From Nitrospira sp. (GTDB lineage: Bacteria; Nitrospirota; Nitrospiria; Nitrospirales; Nitrospiraceae), in assembly GCA_020846195.1 (NCBI GenBank), contig JADLEJ010000022.1, positions 1 through 64,000 on the forward strand: a stretch of DNA of 64,000 nucleotides, read 5' to 3'. Position numbers and translations under genes: made by a program. The notes beneath the pieces were generated by a model. That model was not told where the DNA came from. It saw only the letters and a list, made by a program, of their open reading frames with translations, and made no database searches. Shown piece by piece: positions 37,592 to 47,116 of the stretch (position 1 is the stretch's first letter; each line of letters begins with the position of its first letter).

Positions 37592-38854
37592 CTAGTAGGA
37601 GTGAAAAATGGGGAAGCGGTTGCACAGCGTCTTGGCTTGCACGCGGACCTCTTCCAGCACGGCTGCATTCTGCCGGTTTTGCAACACGCGGTCGATCAGC
37701 GACACGATCTCTTTCATCTCGGCCTCGCGCATTCCGCGGGTCGAGACAATCGGAGCGCCGATGCGAATGCCGCTGGCGACTGCCGGGGGTTTTTCATCGT
37801 AAGGCACCGCATTCTTATTGACGATGATTCCAGCCGCATCCAGCGCCGCGTCGGCTTCTTTCCCGGTGATGCCCTTGTTGGTGAGGTTCACCAGGAAGAG
37901 ATGCGTGTCGGTGCCGCCGGAGACGATCTTGTACCCGCGGTCGAGGAGCCCTTGGGCCAGCACTTTGGCATTGGCCTGGACTTGCTGCTGGTATTTCTTG
38001 AAAGAGGGCGAGAGTGCTTCCTTGAGAGCCACGGCTTTTGCGGCGATCACATGCATCAAGGGGCCGCCCTGGAGCCCGGGGAAGATGATTTTATCGACGG
38101 CTTTGGCATGCTCTGCCTTGCACATCACGATGCCGGCCCGGGGGCCGCGCAACGTCTTATGCGTCGTGGTTGTGACAAAATCCGCATAGGGAACAGGACT
38201 AGGGTGCAGCCCTGCCGCGACGAATCCGGCAATATGGGCGATGTCTACCATGAGGTACGCGCCGACCGCCTTCGCGATTTGCTGGAATCTGGGGAAGTCG
38301 AGCACGCGTGCGTAGGCGCTGGCCCCGACGACGAGCATGCGCGGACGGCATTCTTCGGCCAGTTTCTGGACTGTGTCGTAATCGATCGTTTCGGTCTGCC
38401 GGTCAACGCCATAGGAAAAGGCCTTGAACAGCATGCCGGAAAAACTGACTTTGCTGCCGTGCGTCAGATGCCCGCCCTGCGCCAGGTCCATTCCGAGAAT
38501 GGTGTCTCCCGGCTTGAGGACGGAGAGATAGGCCGCCATATTTGCGGAGGAGCCGGAGTGTGGCTGCACATTGACATGCTCGGCGTCGAAGAGCTCTTTG
38601 GCGCGCTGAATGGCCAGTTCTTCAACGGTGTCGACATGCTGGCATCCGCCGTAATAGCGCTTGCCAGGATAGCCCTCGGCGTACTTATTCGTCATGAGGC
38701 TGCCTTGGGCAGCCAGGACGGCCGGGCTGGCGAAGTTTTCCGACGCGATCAACAGGAGCTTGTCATGCTGACGGATCTCTTCCGCTTCAATCGCGGCATA
38801 GACATCGGGGTCAGTCGATTTAAGAGCGTCCAGTGATCCGATCGCGTCGCGCAT
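37592..38854 (-). CDS. glyA: Serine hydroxymethyltransferase
   Basis: [49 protein letters not shown]. Confidence 0.97.
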   Translation of the reverse strand: MRDAIGSLDALKSTDPDVYAAIEAEEIRQHDKLLLIASENFASPAVLAAQGSLMTNKYAEGYPGKRYYGGCQHVDTVEELAIQRAKELFDAEHVNVQPHSGSSANMAAYLSVLKPGDTILGMDLAQGGHLTHGSKVSFSGMLFKAFSYGVDRQTETIDYDTVQKLAEECRPRMLVVGASAYARVLDFPRFQQIAKAVGAYLMVDIAHIAGFVAAGLHPSPVPYADFVTTTTHKTLRGPRAGIVMCKAEHAKAVDKIIFPGLQGGPLMHVIAAKAVALKEALSPSFKKYQQQVQANAKVLAQGLLDRGYKIVSGGTDTHLFLVNLTNKGITGKEADAALDAAGIIVNKNAVPYDEKPPAVASGIRIGAPIVSTRGMREAEMKEIVSLIDRVLQNRQNAAVLEEVRVQAKTLCNRFPIFHSY

Positions 38855-38878
38855 CGCCCCTCCACGGCCCGTCGCCAG

Positions 38879-39346
38879 TTATACTTCGGCGGTTTCCGGT
38901 TCTTGTTTCTTCACCACGCGGACGGTCACAGTCGCAGTGACCTCTCGCGGCATCTTGATCGGCACCGTCACGGTCCCCAGTTCCTTAATGGGTTGGGCCA
39001 GCTGGATCTTGCGCCGGTCGATCGTAAATCCTTGCGCGGCCAGAGCTTCGGCCAGGTCCTTGGAGGTCACCGATCCGAACATCTTGTCGTCTTTTCCGAC
39101 TTGTGCCTCGATGGTGACGGTGACGGCCGAGACTTTCTTGGCGTGGGCTTCGATTTCGAGCTTCTCTTTTTTCGCCTTCTCCGCTGCGACGCGCTTCACA
39201 TGCTCGAAGGCCTTGATGCTGCGGCTGTCGGCCAACACGGCTTTCTTGCGAGGCAAGAGGAAGTTTCTGGCAAATCCGTCCCGCACATCGAGCAGGTCGC
39301 CGAGATGGCCGACCCCGTCCATTGTTTCTTGTAAAATGACTTTCAT
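38879..39346 (-). CDS. rplI: 50S ribosomal protein L9
   Basis: MKVILQETMDGVGHLGDLLDVRDGFARNFLLPRKKAVLA. Confidence 0.96.
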   Translation of the reverse strand: MKVILQETMDGVGHLGDLLDVRDGFARNFLLPRKKAVLADSRSIKAFEHVKRVAAEKAKKEKLEIEAHAKKVSAVTVTIEAQVGKDDKMFGSVTSKDLAEALAAQGFTIDRRKIQLAQPIKELGTVTVPIKMPREVTATVTVRVVKKQEPETAEV

Positions 39347-39502
39347 CCCCCTGGCTCCTTCTGTTGGAAAGGAAGTGAGGATACGGGGGATCGGGTTGAA
39401 AAGTCAATGATCTAATCCTTTTCCAGGCTCCGTTCATCGCCTGGACAGGTGCCGATGGGCACCTATATCATGGCCGCGTTGTCACGATTGCAGAGGAGCT
39501 GA

Positions 39503-40951
39503 ATGGAACTGACCGCCAGGACTTGTTTAGAGACGTGCGCCACGAGATTGGATCGGGAAGTTCAACGGACGAACGAGGCCGGACTCGATGCGCCCGTGAT
39601 GGTTACGAGAGGAACCCTGCGGCATTCAGTGGGGGGGCTTCACGTGTATGAGTTTGCACTCCCGGCCGGATGCTTGTTGCCGATCGACCTTCCTGTGTCC
39701 ATTGTTCCTGGGGATGAGCAGGACGCAACGGAGGGAGTCGTCCTGAGTTGTCACGACGGCGTGGCGCTGGTGCAAACGGTGGACGCCATTGGGGCTTCAG
39801 TCCTCTCGGCCACGCTCATTCCCGACCGTGCCGGTCATCTCGGCACCATTGCGACCAGACTGCGCGACATGATCAGTCAGGCAGATGCCTACAATCTCGG
39901 TCCGTCCGAGCGGCTTGTCCCGCTCTTGCTGTCGTCCGGCGATCCAGGTCAAGCCGCTCCTGGCGCTTCGGCGATCTTGACCACGATGTGGCTCGAAGAT
40001 CAATCGCTGCGCCGCCAGAAGGTTGCGAGCCTTGTCCTTGAATTGATTCGGGCGAACAAGCGGATTTTACTGATCGGCCCAGATCATCGCTCCTCCGATG
40101 AAATGGCCGGGACGATTGCGAAAGCCATGAAAGCCAGCGGGTTGATGTACAAGACCTGGATCAGCCGCTACGAAATGAGCATTCTCTCCCAAGCCAGCGG
40201 GATCGCCATCCATGAGCTTGGGTTCGAGGCGCAGATGCATCAGTTTTATGCCAAGTCCAGGGCGGATAAAGCGTCGCTTCGGAGAAAGTACGACCGGTTT
40301 CGCGAGCTGACCCCGCTGCTGGCCTATAAAGGGCAGAAGCAAAAGGATTTGGATGAAGTCCGGTTGCTGGAGTGGAGACTGTTGACGCAGTTGAGCGAGC
40401 TGCAGGCGAAGATCAAGGATGTCACGACGATTCTGACGGAGTATGAAAATCTCCCGCTCTGGCGGCGGCTTGGCATGCAGACGGTCGGGAAGAATATCGA
40501 ATCGCTTCAGCAATATCGGGTGCTCTACGAACAGCAGATTCGCGAACTGACCAAGGAATTGGAGATCGCCAAAGTCCGCATCGATGAGTTGGTGCCCGAG
40601 GCGGCCGTTCCAAAAGATTTGCGGCCGGAATTCGACGACCTCAAAGAAGACATCACGAAACTGGGCGGCACGAAGAAAATTCGCGAACTGCTGGCGGCGG
40701 AAGAAAATACCAATCGCCAGGCGTTCATCCAAAACCGCCGCCTGGTGATCTCCACGCCGGCGCGGATTGCCAGCGACCCGCTGTTTGCCCGCGTGCGCTT
40801 CGACGTGCTGATTGTTGATGACGCGCCGCAGATCGATTCGACCATGTTGCTGGCAGCGGCGGGACTGGTGCGCGAGCGCATTGTGCTCAGCGGGGATCTC
40901 CGCGAACTGGCCGCCCGTGGCGGCTGGGCGAAGCCGGGAACGGAATCTTAG
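39503..40951 (+). CDS. Degenerate SF1 (Upf1/Dna2-like) helicase-related protein with coiled coil
   Basis: N-terminal barrel-like segment, KRILLIGPDHRSSDEMA (motif Ia-like), long coiled coil, FDVLIVDDAPQ...RIVLSGDLREL (motif II/III-like); no Walker A lysine motif and no RecA2. Confidence 0.6.
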   Translation: MELTARTCLETCATRLDREVQRTNEAGLDAPVMVTRGTLRHSVGGLHVYEFALPAGCLLPIDLPVSIVPGDEQDATEGVVLSCHDGVALVQTVDAIGASVLSATLIPDRAGHLGTIATRLRDMISQADAYNLGPSERLVPLLLSSGDPGQAAPGASAILTTMWLEDQSLRRQKVASLVLELIRANKRILLIGPDHRSSDEMAGTIAKAMKASGLMYKTWISRYEMSILSQASGIAIHELGFEAQMHQFYAKSRADKASLRRKYDRFRELTPLLAYKGQKQKDLDEVRLLEWRLLTQLSELQAKIKDVTTILTEYENLPLWRRLGMQTVGKNIESLQQYRVLYEQQIRELTKELEIAKVRIDELVPEAAVPKDLRPEFDDLKEDITKLGGTKKIRELLAAEENTNRQAFIQNRRLVISTPARIASDPLFARVRFDVLIVDDAPQIDSTMLLAAAGLVRERIVLSGDLRELAARGGWAKPGTES

Positions 40952-40981
40952 GAGGCTTCCTGAGGCCTCGCACATAGTTGC

Positions 40982-41011
40982 TTGACGCCGGTAGCGTGAA
41001 TTCAGGATAAT
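40982..41011 (+). promoter_or_regulatory. Sigma-70-type promoter for tRNA-Leu
   Basis: TTGACG-N18-GATAAT, 20 nt before the tRNA 5' end. Confidence 0.6.
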
Positions 41012-41030
41012 CCCCCCCTCGACCCTTCTT

Positions 41031-41116
41031 GCCGAAGTGGTGGAATGGCAGACACACTGGTTTCAGGTACCAGCGACCGCAAGGTCATGCGGGTTCAACT
41101 CCCGCCTTCGGCACCA
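41031..41116 (+). tRNA. tRNA-Leu(CAG), CCA encoded
   Basis: GCCGAAG...CTTCGGC acceptor; anticodon arm CTGGT-TTCAGGT-ACCAG; GGTTCAACTCC T-loop; CACCA end. Confidence 0.93.
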
Positions 41117-41223
41117 CCCACTCCCTTCTTTCCTCCATATTCTCGCGGCTGATTGTATTTAGGCAGAGAGGGCTTTACCCTTGAGGCTCCGCCGCGGCGA
41201 TCTATCGCAAAGAGGAGTTGATC

Positions 41224-41757
41224 ATGGTCTGTCTCAGGACATTCATTGCGCTGGTTGCGCTGCTGATCTTCTTGGGGCATGGGGCGGCGTCCGCTGAATC
41301 GGGAGAGGCGAGCGCTGTCACGACCCATCCTGCTTTGGCAAAGACGAATATTTTTTTGGCGGCCGGCGATTATCGCCGTGCGCTCGAAGCATGCCAGCGC
41401 GCCATCGATGGCGCCCCGTCGGCGGCCCATTACATCCAGCTGACCTACGTGTATCACGCGATCGATGCCTATTTGGAACAGCTCGCGCAGGAAGAGCGCT
41501 GGATGGCGGTCGAACATCTGTACCTCAATCTGGCCTCTCGCGGCACGGAGGATCTGGTCGATCCCCCAGGCGGCCTGGCCCGCATGGCCAAGGAACTGAT
41601 TCAGACCAGTGTGCGGCAACAGTCCGACGTCAGTGCGGCGATGGCCAATCGATTGGATAAGGCCGAGTCGGATCGTCTCTGGGTGGAACAGACGCAGTGG
41701 CGCGCCGCGAATCCGAAGACCTGGTGGCAGGGAATGCCCGCCGCCTGGGTGCGATAG
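41224..41757 (+). CDS. Secreted TPR-like hypothetical protein
   Basis: Signal peptide FIALVALLIFLGHGAASAES; helical FLAAGDYRRALEACQRAIDGAPSAAHYIQLTYVYHAI. Confidence 0.55.
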   Translation: MVCLRTFIALVALLIFLGHGAASAESGEASAVTTHPALAKTNIFLAAGDYRRALEACQRAIDGAPSAAHYIQLTYVYHAIDAYLEQLAQEERWMAVEHLYLNLASRGTEDLVDPPGGLARMAKELIQTSVRQQSDVSAAMANRLDKAESDRLWVEQTQWRAANPKTWWQGMPAAWVR

Positions 41758-41766
41758 GAGGGGACG

Positions 41767-43212
41767 GTGCGCGGCATCGTTTGGTTCAGACGGGATCTCC
41801 GGCTGCACGATCAACCGGCGCTGACGGCGGCGTGCCAGGAGTGCGATGAGATTGTGCCGCTGTTTGTATTCGATGAACCGCTGCTCCAGTCCGATGTGTT
41901 CGGTCCCGCTTGCGTAAACTTCATGCTGGGTTGTTTGCGCGAGTTGGCTTCGTCGCTGGCCGCGCGAGGCGTGATGCTGCAATGGCGCCGGGGTGAGCCA
42001 GTCTCAACGGTTGTGCAGGTCGCGCAGGAGTTGAAGGCCGACGTAGTGTACTGGAATCGCGACTATGAACCGGCGGCGATCGAACGTGACCGCCAGGTGC
42101 AGCTCGCGCTTGCCGAGCGGGGCATCCGTACGAAGACATTCAAAGATCATGTGGTCTTCGAGGCGGAGGAGATCCGGAGCGCCACGGGAGAGCCGTTGCA
42201 ACGGTACAGTGCATACCGTGCGCGCTGGTGGGCCAAATGGCAGGCAACGAAACCGTCGCCCCTGACGAGTCCCGCATTCAAGGTCTCGACATCGGTTCCT
42301 TCGCGATCCGCCTCGCGTTCTCTTCCTTCTCCCATAGAACTAGGGTGCGACCCTGTTGTCCCATGGATCGATCCGGGCGAGCGGCAGGCGCAGATGCGGC
42401 TACAGGAGTTCCTCGGGAAATCCGTCCACGTGTACGGCGAGGGAAGAAACCGTCCCGGCATAGACGGGAGCTCGCGCCTCTCGCCGCATTTCCGGTTCGG
42501 CACCTTGTCGGTTCGCACGGCTGTTCATGAAGCCCTGGCTGCTCTTGCGAAAGGCGGCCGGGTGTCGAGAGCCGACGTGCTGACCTGGATCGATGAACTG
42601 GTGTGGCGGGATTTTTTTCAGCAAGTGTTGTCCGCCTTCCCTCATGTCGCGAAAGGCCCGTTCCGTCATGTGGCGGTTCCCCCGGTTCGAGAGCCTGGGG
42701 GTGAGCGCGACCGTCTGTTTCAGGCCTGGCGAGAAGGACAGACCGGCTATCCCATTGTGGACGCGGGCATGCGACAACTGAATCGGACGGGATGGATGCC
42801 TAACCGGGTGCGGATGATCGCGGCTTCGTTTCTTATCAAAGATCTGCGCCTCGACTGGCAAAGCGGCGAACGGTACTTTATGAGCCAGCTGCTGGACGCC
42901 GATGTCGCGGCGAACAATGGAAACTGGCAGTGGTGCGCGGCAACTGGGACAGATGCGATGCGCGGGCATCGTATTTTCAATCCGGCGCTGCAGAGCAAGA
43001 AATTCGATCCTGGCGGAGAATATATCTGTCTCTATGTGCCGGAGCTGGCCAAGGTGTCGAGAAAGTGGATCCACGAGCCGCATCTGATGCCGGTGGACGA
43101 ACAAACGCGCGCCGGATGTTATATCGGCCGCGATTATCCTGCGCCCCTCGTGGACCATCGTCAGGCTCGCGAGGAATATTTGAGTCTGGGCAAACAGCGG
43201 ACTGCGCGATGA
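41767..43212 (+). CDS. phrB: Deoxyribodipyrimidine photo-lyase
   Basis: GIVWFRRDLRLHDQPAL; LSPHFRFGTLSVR; GQTGYPIVDAGMRQLNRTGWMPNRVRMIAASFL; NNGNWQWCAATGTDA. Confidence 0.95.
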   Translation: MRGIVWFRRDLRLHDQPALTAACQECDEIVPLFVFDEPLLQSDVFGPACVNFMLGCLRELASSLAARGVMLQWRRGEPVSTVVQVAQELKADVVYWNRDYEPAAIERDRQVQLALAERGIRTKTFKDHVVFEAEEIRSATGEPLQRYSAYRARWWAKWQATKPSPLTSPAFKVSTSVPSRSASRSLPSPIELGCDPVVPWIDPGERQAQMRLQEFLGKSVHVYGEGRNRPGIDGSSRLSPHFRFGTLSVRTAVHEALAALAKGGRVSRADVLTWIDELVWRDFFQQVLSAFPHVAKGPFRHVAVPPVREPGGERDRLFQAWREGQTGYPIVDAGMRQLNRTGWMPNRVRMIAASFLIKDLRLDWQSGERYFMSQLLDADVAANNGNWQWCAATGTDAMRGHRIFNPALQSKKFDPGGEYICLYVPELAKVSRKWIHEPHLMPVDEQTRAGCYIGRDYPAPLVDHRQAREEYLSLGKQRTAR

Positions 43213-44162
43213 CCGCAATCCCGTTCCGCCTCGGAATCAGCCGCTGTCTCCTCGGGGATGACGTCCGGTTCGACGGAGGGCATAAGCGCGACAGTTTTCT
43301 GACAGATGTACTCGGCCCCTATGTGGAATGGGTTCCTGTCTGTCCGGAAGTCGAAGCCGGGCTGGGCATTCCCCGGGAAGCCATGCGGCTGGTGGGTGAC
43401 GTGGCACATCCTAGACTGCTGACGATCGCCAGCGGGAAGGATCATACAAGGGCGCTGGAAAAGATGGCGTCGACTCGCCTTGCGGAGCTTGGTGAGCTGA
43501 AGCTATCAGGCTTTGTGTTTAAGCGAGGCTCGCCGAGCTGCGGGATCGAGCGGGTCCGCATCTATACCGAACAGGGAACGCCGAGCCACAGCGGCGCTGG
43601 GCTATTTGCACGAGCCTTCGTCGAGCAGTTCCCGCTGATCCCGGTCGAGGAGGAAGGGCGGCTCTGTGAGGCGCCGCTGAGAGAGAATTTTATTGTGCGA
43701 GTCTTTTGCTATCGGCGCTACCAGGATTTGATTCGAGATGGAGTTACGAGGCAGGCGATAGTTCGCTTTCACACAATTCACAAGTATTTGTTGATGGCCC
43801 ACAGCCCGCAGCACTATCGATTGCTCGGGCGGCTGGTGGGTGAAGCGGCGCGCCATCGACCTCGGGAGCTGGCTCTCCAGTATGGGGAACTGTTCATGAA
43901 GACCTTGGCGGTGAAGGCGACGGTTTGCAAACAGGTCGATGTGCTGCAGCACATGCTGGGTTACCTCAAGAGGCAATTGGAAGCGCCGCAAAAAACAGCA
44001 GTATTGGAGGCGATCTGCGACTACCATCAGGGCCTGACGCCCTTGATCGTGCCGCTCGCGTTGATCAAGCATTATGTTCAGGTGTTCGACGTCGCGTATC
44101 TCCGCGATCAGGTCTATCTCAATCCGCATCCGAATGAGCTTCTGCTGAGGAACCATGTGTAA
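43209..44162 (+). CDS. DUF523-DUF1722 fusion protein
   Basis: RLGISRCLLGDDVRFDGGHKRD...CPEVEAGLGIPREAMRL (DUF523); HTIHKYLLMAHSPQHYRLLGRLV (DUF1722/YbgA); ATGA overlap with phrB. Confidence 0.9.
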   Translation: MTAIPFRLGISRCLLGDDVRFDGGHKRDSFLTDVLGPYVEWVPVCPEVEAGLGIPREAMRLVGDVAHPRLLTIASGKDHTRALEKMASTRLAELGELKLSGFVFKRGSPSCGIERVRIYTEQGTPSHSGAGLFARAFVEQFPLIPVEEEGRLCEAPLRENFIVRVFCYRRYQDLIRDGVTRQAIVRFHTIHKYLLMAHSPQHYRLLGRLVGEAARHRPRELALQYGELFMKTLAVKATVCKQVDVLQHMLGYLKRQLEAPQKTAVLEAICDYHQGLTPLIVPLALIKHYVQVFDVAYLRDQVYLNPHPNELLLRNHV

Positions 44163-44192
44163 CATTATGCCTGTTATGAAAGGAGCCGGTTG

Positions 44193-44702
44193 ATGGCTGT
44201 CGTTGTCCGAGGGGTGATTCTTGTGGGTCACGGCGGGGTTCCTAAAGGCTGCCCGCAGGATGTAGTGACAAAGCTGAAGCGGCTGGAAGGTCAGCGGCGT
44301 GTCGCGCATCTGCCGCCGTCGGCGGAAGAAATGGAGCTGGATGCGAAGATTCGCCAGTGGCCGAGGACACCGGAGACGGATCCGTACCAAGCGGGGCTTG
44401 AAGCGGTGGCGGCGCAGTTGCAAGCCGGCTTAGGGGATGTCTTATTTGCGGTGGCCTATAACGAGTTTTGCGCGCCGACGTTGGAAGCGTCGGTGGAAGA
44501 ATTAGTCAAGAAGGGCGCGACCCGCATTACCGTTGCCACCACGATGTTTACGCCAGGCGGCTCGCATTCGGAAGTGGAAATCCCCGAGATCCTCGGCCGC
44601 CTGCGCCCGCAATACCCTGGTGTCGAACTGCGTTACGCCTGGCCGTTCGACCTTCAGCTGGTCGCGAATACATTGGCGGAACAAGTGAAGCGCTTTTCCT
44701 GA
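44193..44702 (+). CDS. CbiX/SirB-family chelatase-like protein
   Basis: VILVGHGGVPKG...ITVATTMFTPGGSHSEVEIPEIL. Confidence 0.82.
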   Translation: MAVVVRGVILVGHGGVPKGCPQDVVTKLKRLEGQRRVAHLPPSAEEMELDAKIRQWPRTPETDPYQAGLEAVAAQLQAGLGDVLFAVAYNEFCAPTLEASVEELVKKGATRITVATTMFTPGGSHSEVEIPEILGRLRPQYPGVELRYAWPFDLQLVANTLAEQVKRFS

Positions 44703-44771
44703 CCGGCCTCGCATGAGCCTGGTGCTATCCGCCCCTTTGACCGTGTACAATCGGCGTCGTCGTTTTAGTGG

Positions 44772-45368
44772 ATGGACAGGGAGGATGCCGTGCGCGATCA
44801 ACTCGCAACAGCCTTTCATGACACACAGTCGTTCAAGTGGGATCCTCAAGGCGGGTTCAAGCTGGCGTCGGGACTCACGAGTCCTTTCTACGTCGATTGC
44901 CGCGCGCTCATGGCGCATCCCGGCGCCCGGCGCCTGGTCGGCCAGCTGGCCTATGACGCACTCAAAGACATTCGCCTGGATTGCCTGGGCGGGTTGGAGA
45001 TTGGAGCGATTTCCATTGCCACGACCATTTCCGATTATGCCTTCGCGGCTCAGCCGGCGCGCGATTGGCGGACCTTTGTCGTTCGCAAGCAGGCGAAGGA
45101 TCATGGGCTGGGAAAGCTGATCGAAGGGGCGTACAAGTCTGGCGAGCGGGCGCTTATCGTCGACGATGTGCTGACGAGCGGCGGATCGTTGCTGAAAGCT
45201 GTCGCGGCGGCGCGAGGCGCCGGGCTGACCGTCACCCATGCGCTGGTGATTGTCGATCGGCAGGAGCAGGACGGACGCAAGAAAGTCGAAGCAGAAGGAC
45301 TGACGCTGGTGAGTCTTCTGACGATCGACGATCTGACCAAGGTCAGCGGGGCTTCGCGCCGCGGCTGA
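44772..45368 (+). CDS. pyrE: Orotate phosphoribosyltransferase
   Basis: LASGLTSPFYVDCRALMAHP; RALIVDDVLTSGGSLLKAV. Confidence 0.92.
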   Translation: MDREDAVRDQLATAFHDTQSFKWDPQGGFKLASGLTSPFYVDCRALMAHPGARRLVGQLAYDALKDIRLDCLGGLEIGAISIATTISDYAFAAQPARDWRTFVVRKQAKDHGLGKLIEGAYKSGERALIVDDVLTSGGSLLKAVAAARGAGLTVTHALVIVDRQEQDGRKKVEAEGLTLVSLLTIDDLTKVSGASRRG

Positions 45369-45375
45369 CCGGCTC

Positions 45376-45729
45376 CTATTTACATTGAAAGTGAATTCCC
45401 CAGCGGCGCTCTTGGACGATTTCTTGCGCGCCTTCGACTGGACTGGCTACGCGGATGCGCCCCTTGGCTTCCCCCTCCCGTACGATCGAATAGGCTCCGC
45501 CGCATTTCTCTTTCATGAGTGCGAGGGCCTCGTTTCTGAACGAGGCCAGCAGCGCGCCCTGTTCCCCTTTGAAGGGATAGACGACGATTCCTCCGCGATC
45601 GGATTCTTGCAGCAGCGTCGCGCCTTCGCCGCAGCCGGCGAGCATGAGCACTAAGGCGAGGAGGAAGGTTCTTGACCCGTCTTTCGACTTCTTTTTATGA
45701 TCGGGTAGTATCATGTTCGACTCACGCAT
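45376..45729 (-). CDS. Putative lipoprotein
   Basis: TFLLALVLMLAGCGEG lipobox. Confidence 0.6.
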   Translation of the reverse strand: MRESNMILPDHKKKSKDGSRTFLLALVLMLAGCGEGATLLQESDRGGIVVYPFKGEQGALLASFRNEALALMKEKCGGAYSIVREGEAKGRIRVASPVEGAQEIVQERRWGIHFQCK

Positions 45730-45755
45730 TGTTTCGCGAACCATGAGGAGGTTGT

Positions 45756-46181
45756 ATGCCACGGTGGAGATGGATGGTCATCGGCGTGTGTCTTCTGAGT
45801 AGTCTCGCAGTGGCCGGCCAGGTGTGGTCATACCATTCCTACCTGTTGACCGTCCAGCAGCTGCAAGCGGGGCTGGCCAAGGCATCGACTCCCGATAAGA
45901 AGGGATTTGTGCTGGTCGATGTGAGAAGCCCTGAAGAGCATCGGACCGGCATGATTCCTGGTACGGATTTGAATATCGATTTCCGAGAAATAAAAGCCCG
46001 CCATCGTGAGCTTGGGGCGCAGTTAGACGAGCACATCGTCGTGTATTGCCAGTCGGGCCACCGCAGTAATATTGCGGCAGAAACGCTGGCCGATCTAGGC
46101 TATCGCCACGTCTATAACGTGTCGGGAAGTATGAATGCTTGGACGGAGGCGGGGTATCCGGTCGTGCGTCCTGGTCGCTAG
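45756..46181 (+). CDS. Secreted/membrane-anchored rhodanese-like protein
   Basis: FVLVDVRSPEEHRTGMIPGTDLNIDF...IVVYCQSGHRSNIAAETLADLGYRHVYNVSGSMNAW. Confidence 0.9.
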   Translation: MPRWRWMVIGVCLLSSLAVAGQVWSYHSYLLTVQQLQAGLAKASTPDKKGFVLVDVRSPEEHRTGMIPGTDLNIDFREIKARHRELGAQLDEHIVVYCQSGHRSNIAAETLADLGYRHVYNVSGSMNAWTEAGYPVVRPGR

Positions 46182-47083
46182 GGTTTCGACGAGGGGGCGG
46201 CGTCCGTCACAGATCCTCGTGGACTGAGGCCGATGACCGCGGGCAGTGGAATATGCGCGGTCGACCGGCCGGCGAACAGATCTTTCCAATTGGCCTGAGC
46301 GGCTGATGGGTCTCCCCGCTTCCACAGCGACTCGGAGACGAAGAGATCCGACGAGGATCCGCCGTCCATGGCCATGGCGAGCGCGATCGATGGAAAGGTC
46401 TCCCGCAAGCATTGGCCGATCCCGTGCAAAGTGACGAGTCCCAAGCTCTTCAGAATGAGGATATGCCCGTCTTTGTTTTCCGCCACCAGGGTTTGATACG
46501 CCCGCTTTCCAGTCTGCCGCACGCGGAGCGCTCCCTTGCGGTCGAGCAGCATCAACGACTGGGCTGCTTCCAAATAATCGGGTGTTTCTTCATGGAAAAT
46601 ATCGCTGGCCAAGTCCAGCACCCCTGCTTTGGGCGCCGAGAGGGGAAGCCGCGGTTCTGCGACGAACAGTCCTTGCCAGGTGTTGTGGCGCCGGCTGCCG
46701 AGCGATTTGCCGTCTTTCAAGAGCAGGCCGAGGTACGCGTAGTTTTCTCTGAAGAGTCCGGCGTTGAACAGGATCTCGTGCCCGGTTCGTTTCTGCCATT
46801 CGTCGATCATCGGGGGATGCGGCAGGCCTTCCTGAGCAAAGTAGTGCACTGAGAAACGATGCAGGGCTGGATCGATCTTGACGACCAGCCAGCGGTCACT
46901 ATCGAGACAGCGGTCGTCTGGCTGCCAGATGGCGGCGGCTAAGCCTGGGGCAAGAGATTCCCACCGTGGCTCTTGTGCCAGCACCGGTGTCGTGGCCCAG
47001 AGCAAGAGTGCGATGAAGAATGCGCGCGGGATGCGACAGGAGCGGTGCGGAGGCTGCGTCGTCAGAAAATCCATGAGGCTCAT
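46178..47083 (-). CDS. Phosphodiester glycosidase (NAGPA-like) family protein
   Basis: FNAGLFRENYAYLGLLLKDGKSLGSRRHNTWQGLF; LAMAMDGGSSSDLF. Confidence 0.8.
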   Translation of the reverse strand: MSLMDFLTTQPPHRSCRIPRAFFIALLLWATTPVLAQEPRWESLAPGLAAAIWQPDDRCLDSDRWLVVKIDPALHRFSVHYFAQEGLPHPPMIDEWQKRTGHEILFNAGLFRENYAYLGLLLKDGKSLGSRRHNTWQGLFVAEPRLPLSAPKAGVLDLASDIFHEETPDYLEAAQSLMLLDRKGALRVRQTGKRAYQTLVAENKDGHILILKSLGLVTLHGIGQCLRETFPSIALAMAMDGGSSSDLFVSESLWKRGDPSAAQANWKDLFAGRSTAHIPLPAVIGLSPRGSVTDAAPSSKP

Positions 47084-47116
47084 CCATGGCGGCGCCGCGG
47101 GCGGCGTCTTATGCGA

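Noticed and set aside
37115-38836. 573-aa plus-strand ORF
   Set aside because: Antisense to nrdR and glyA, both unambiguous.
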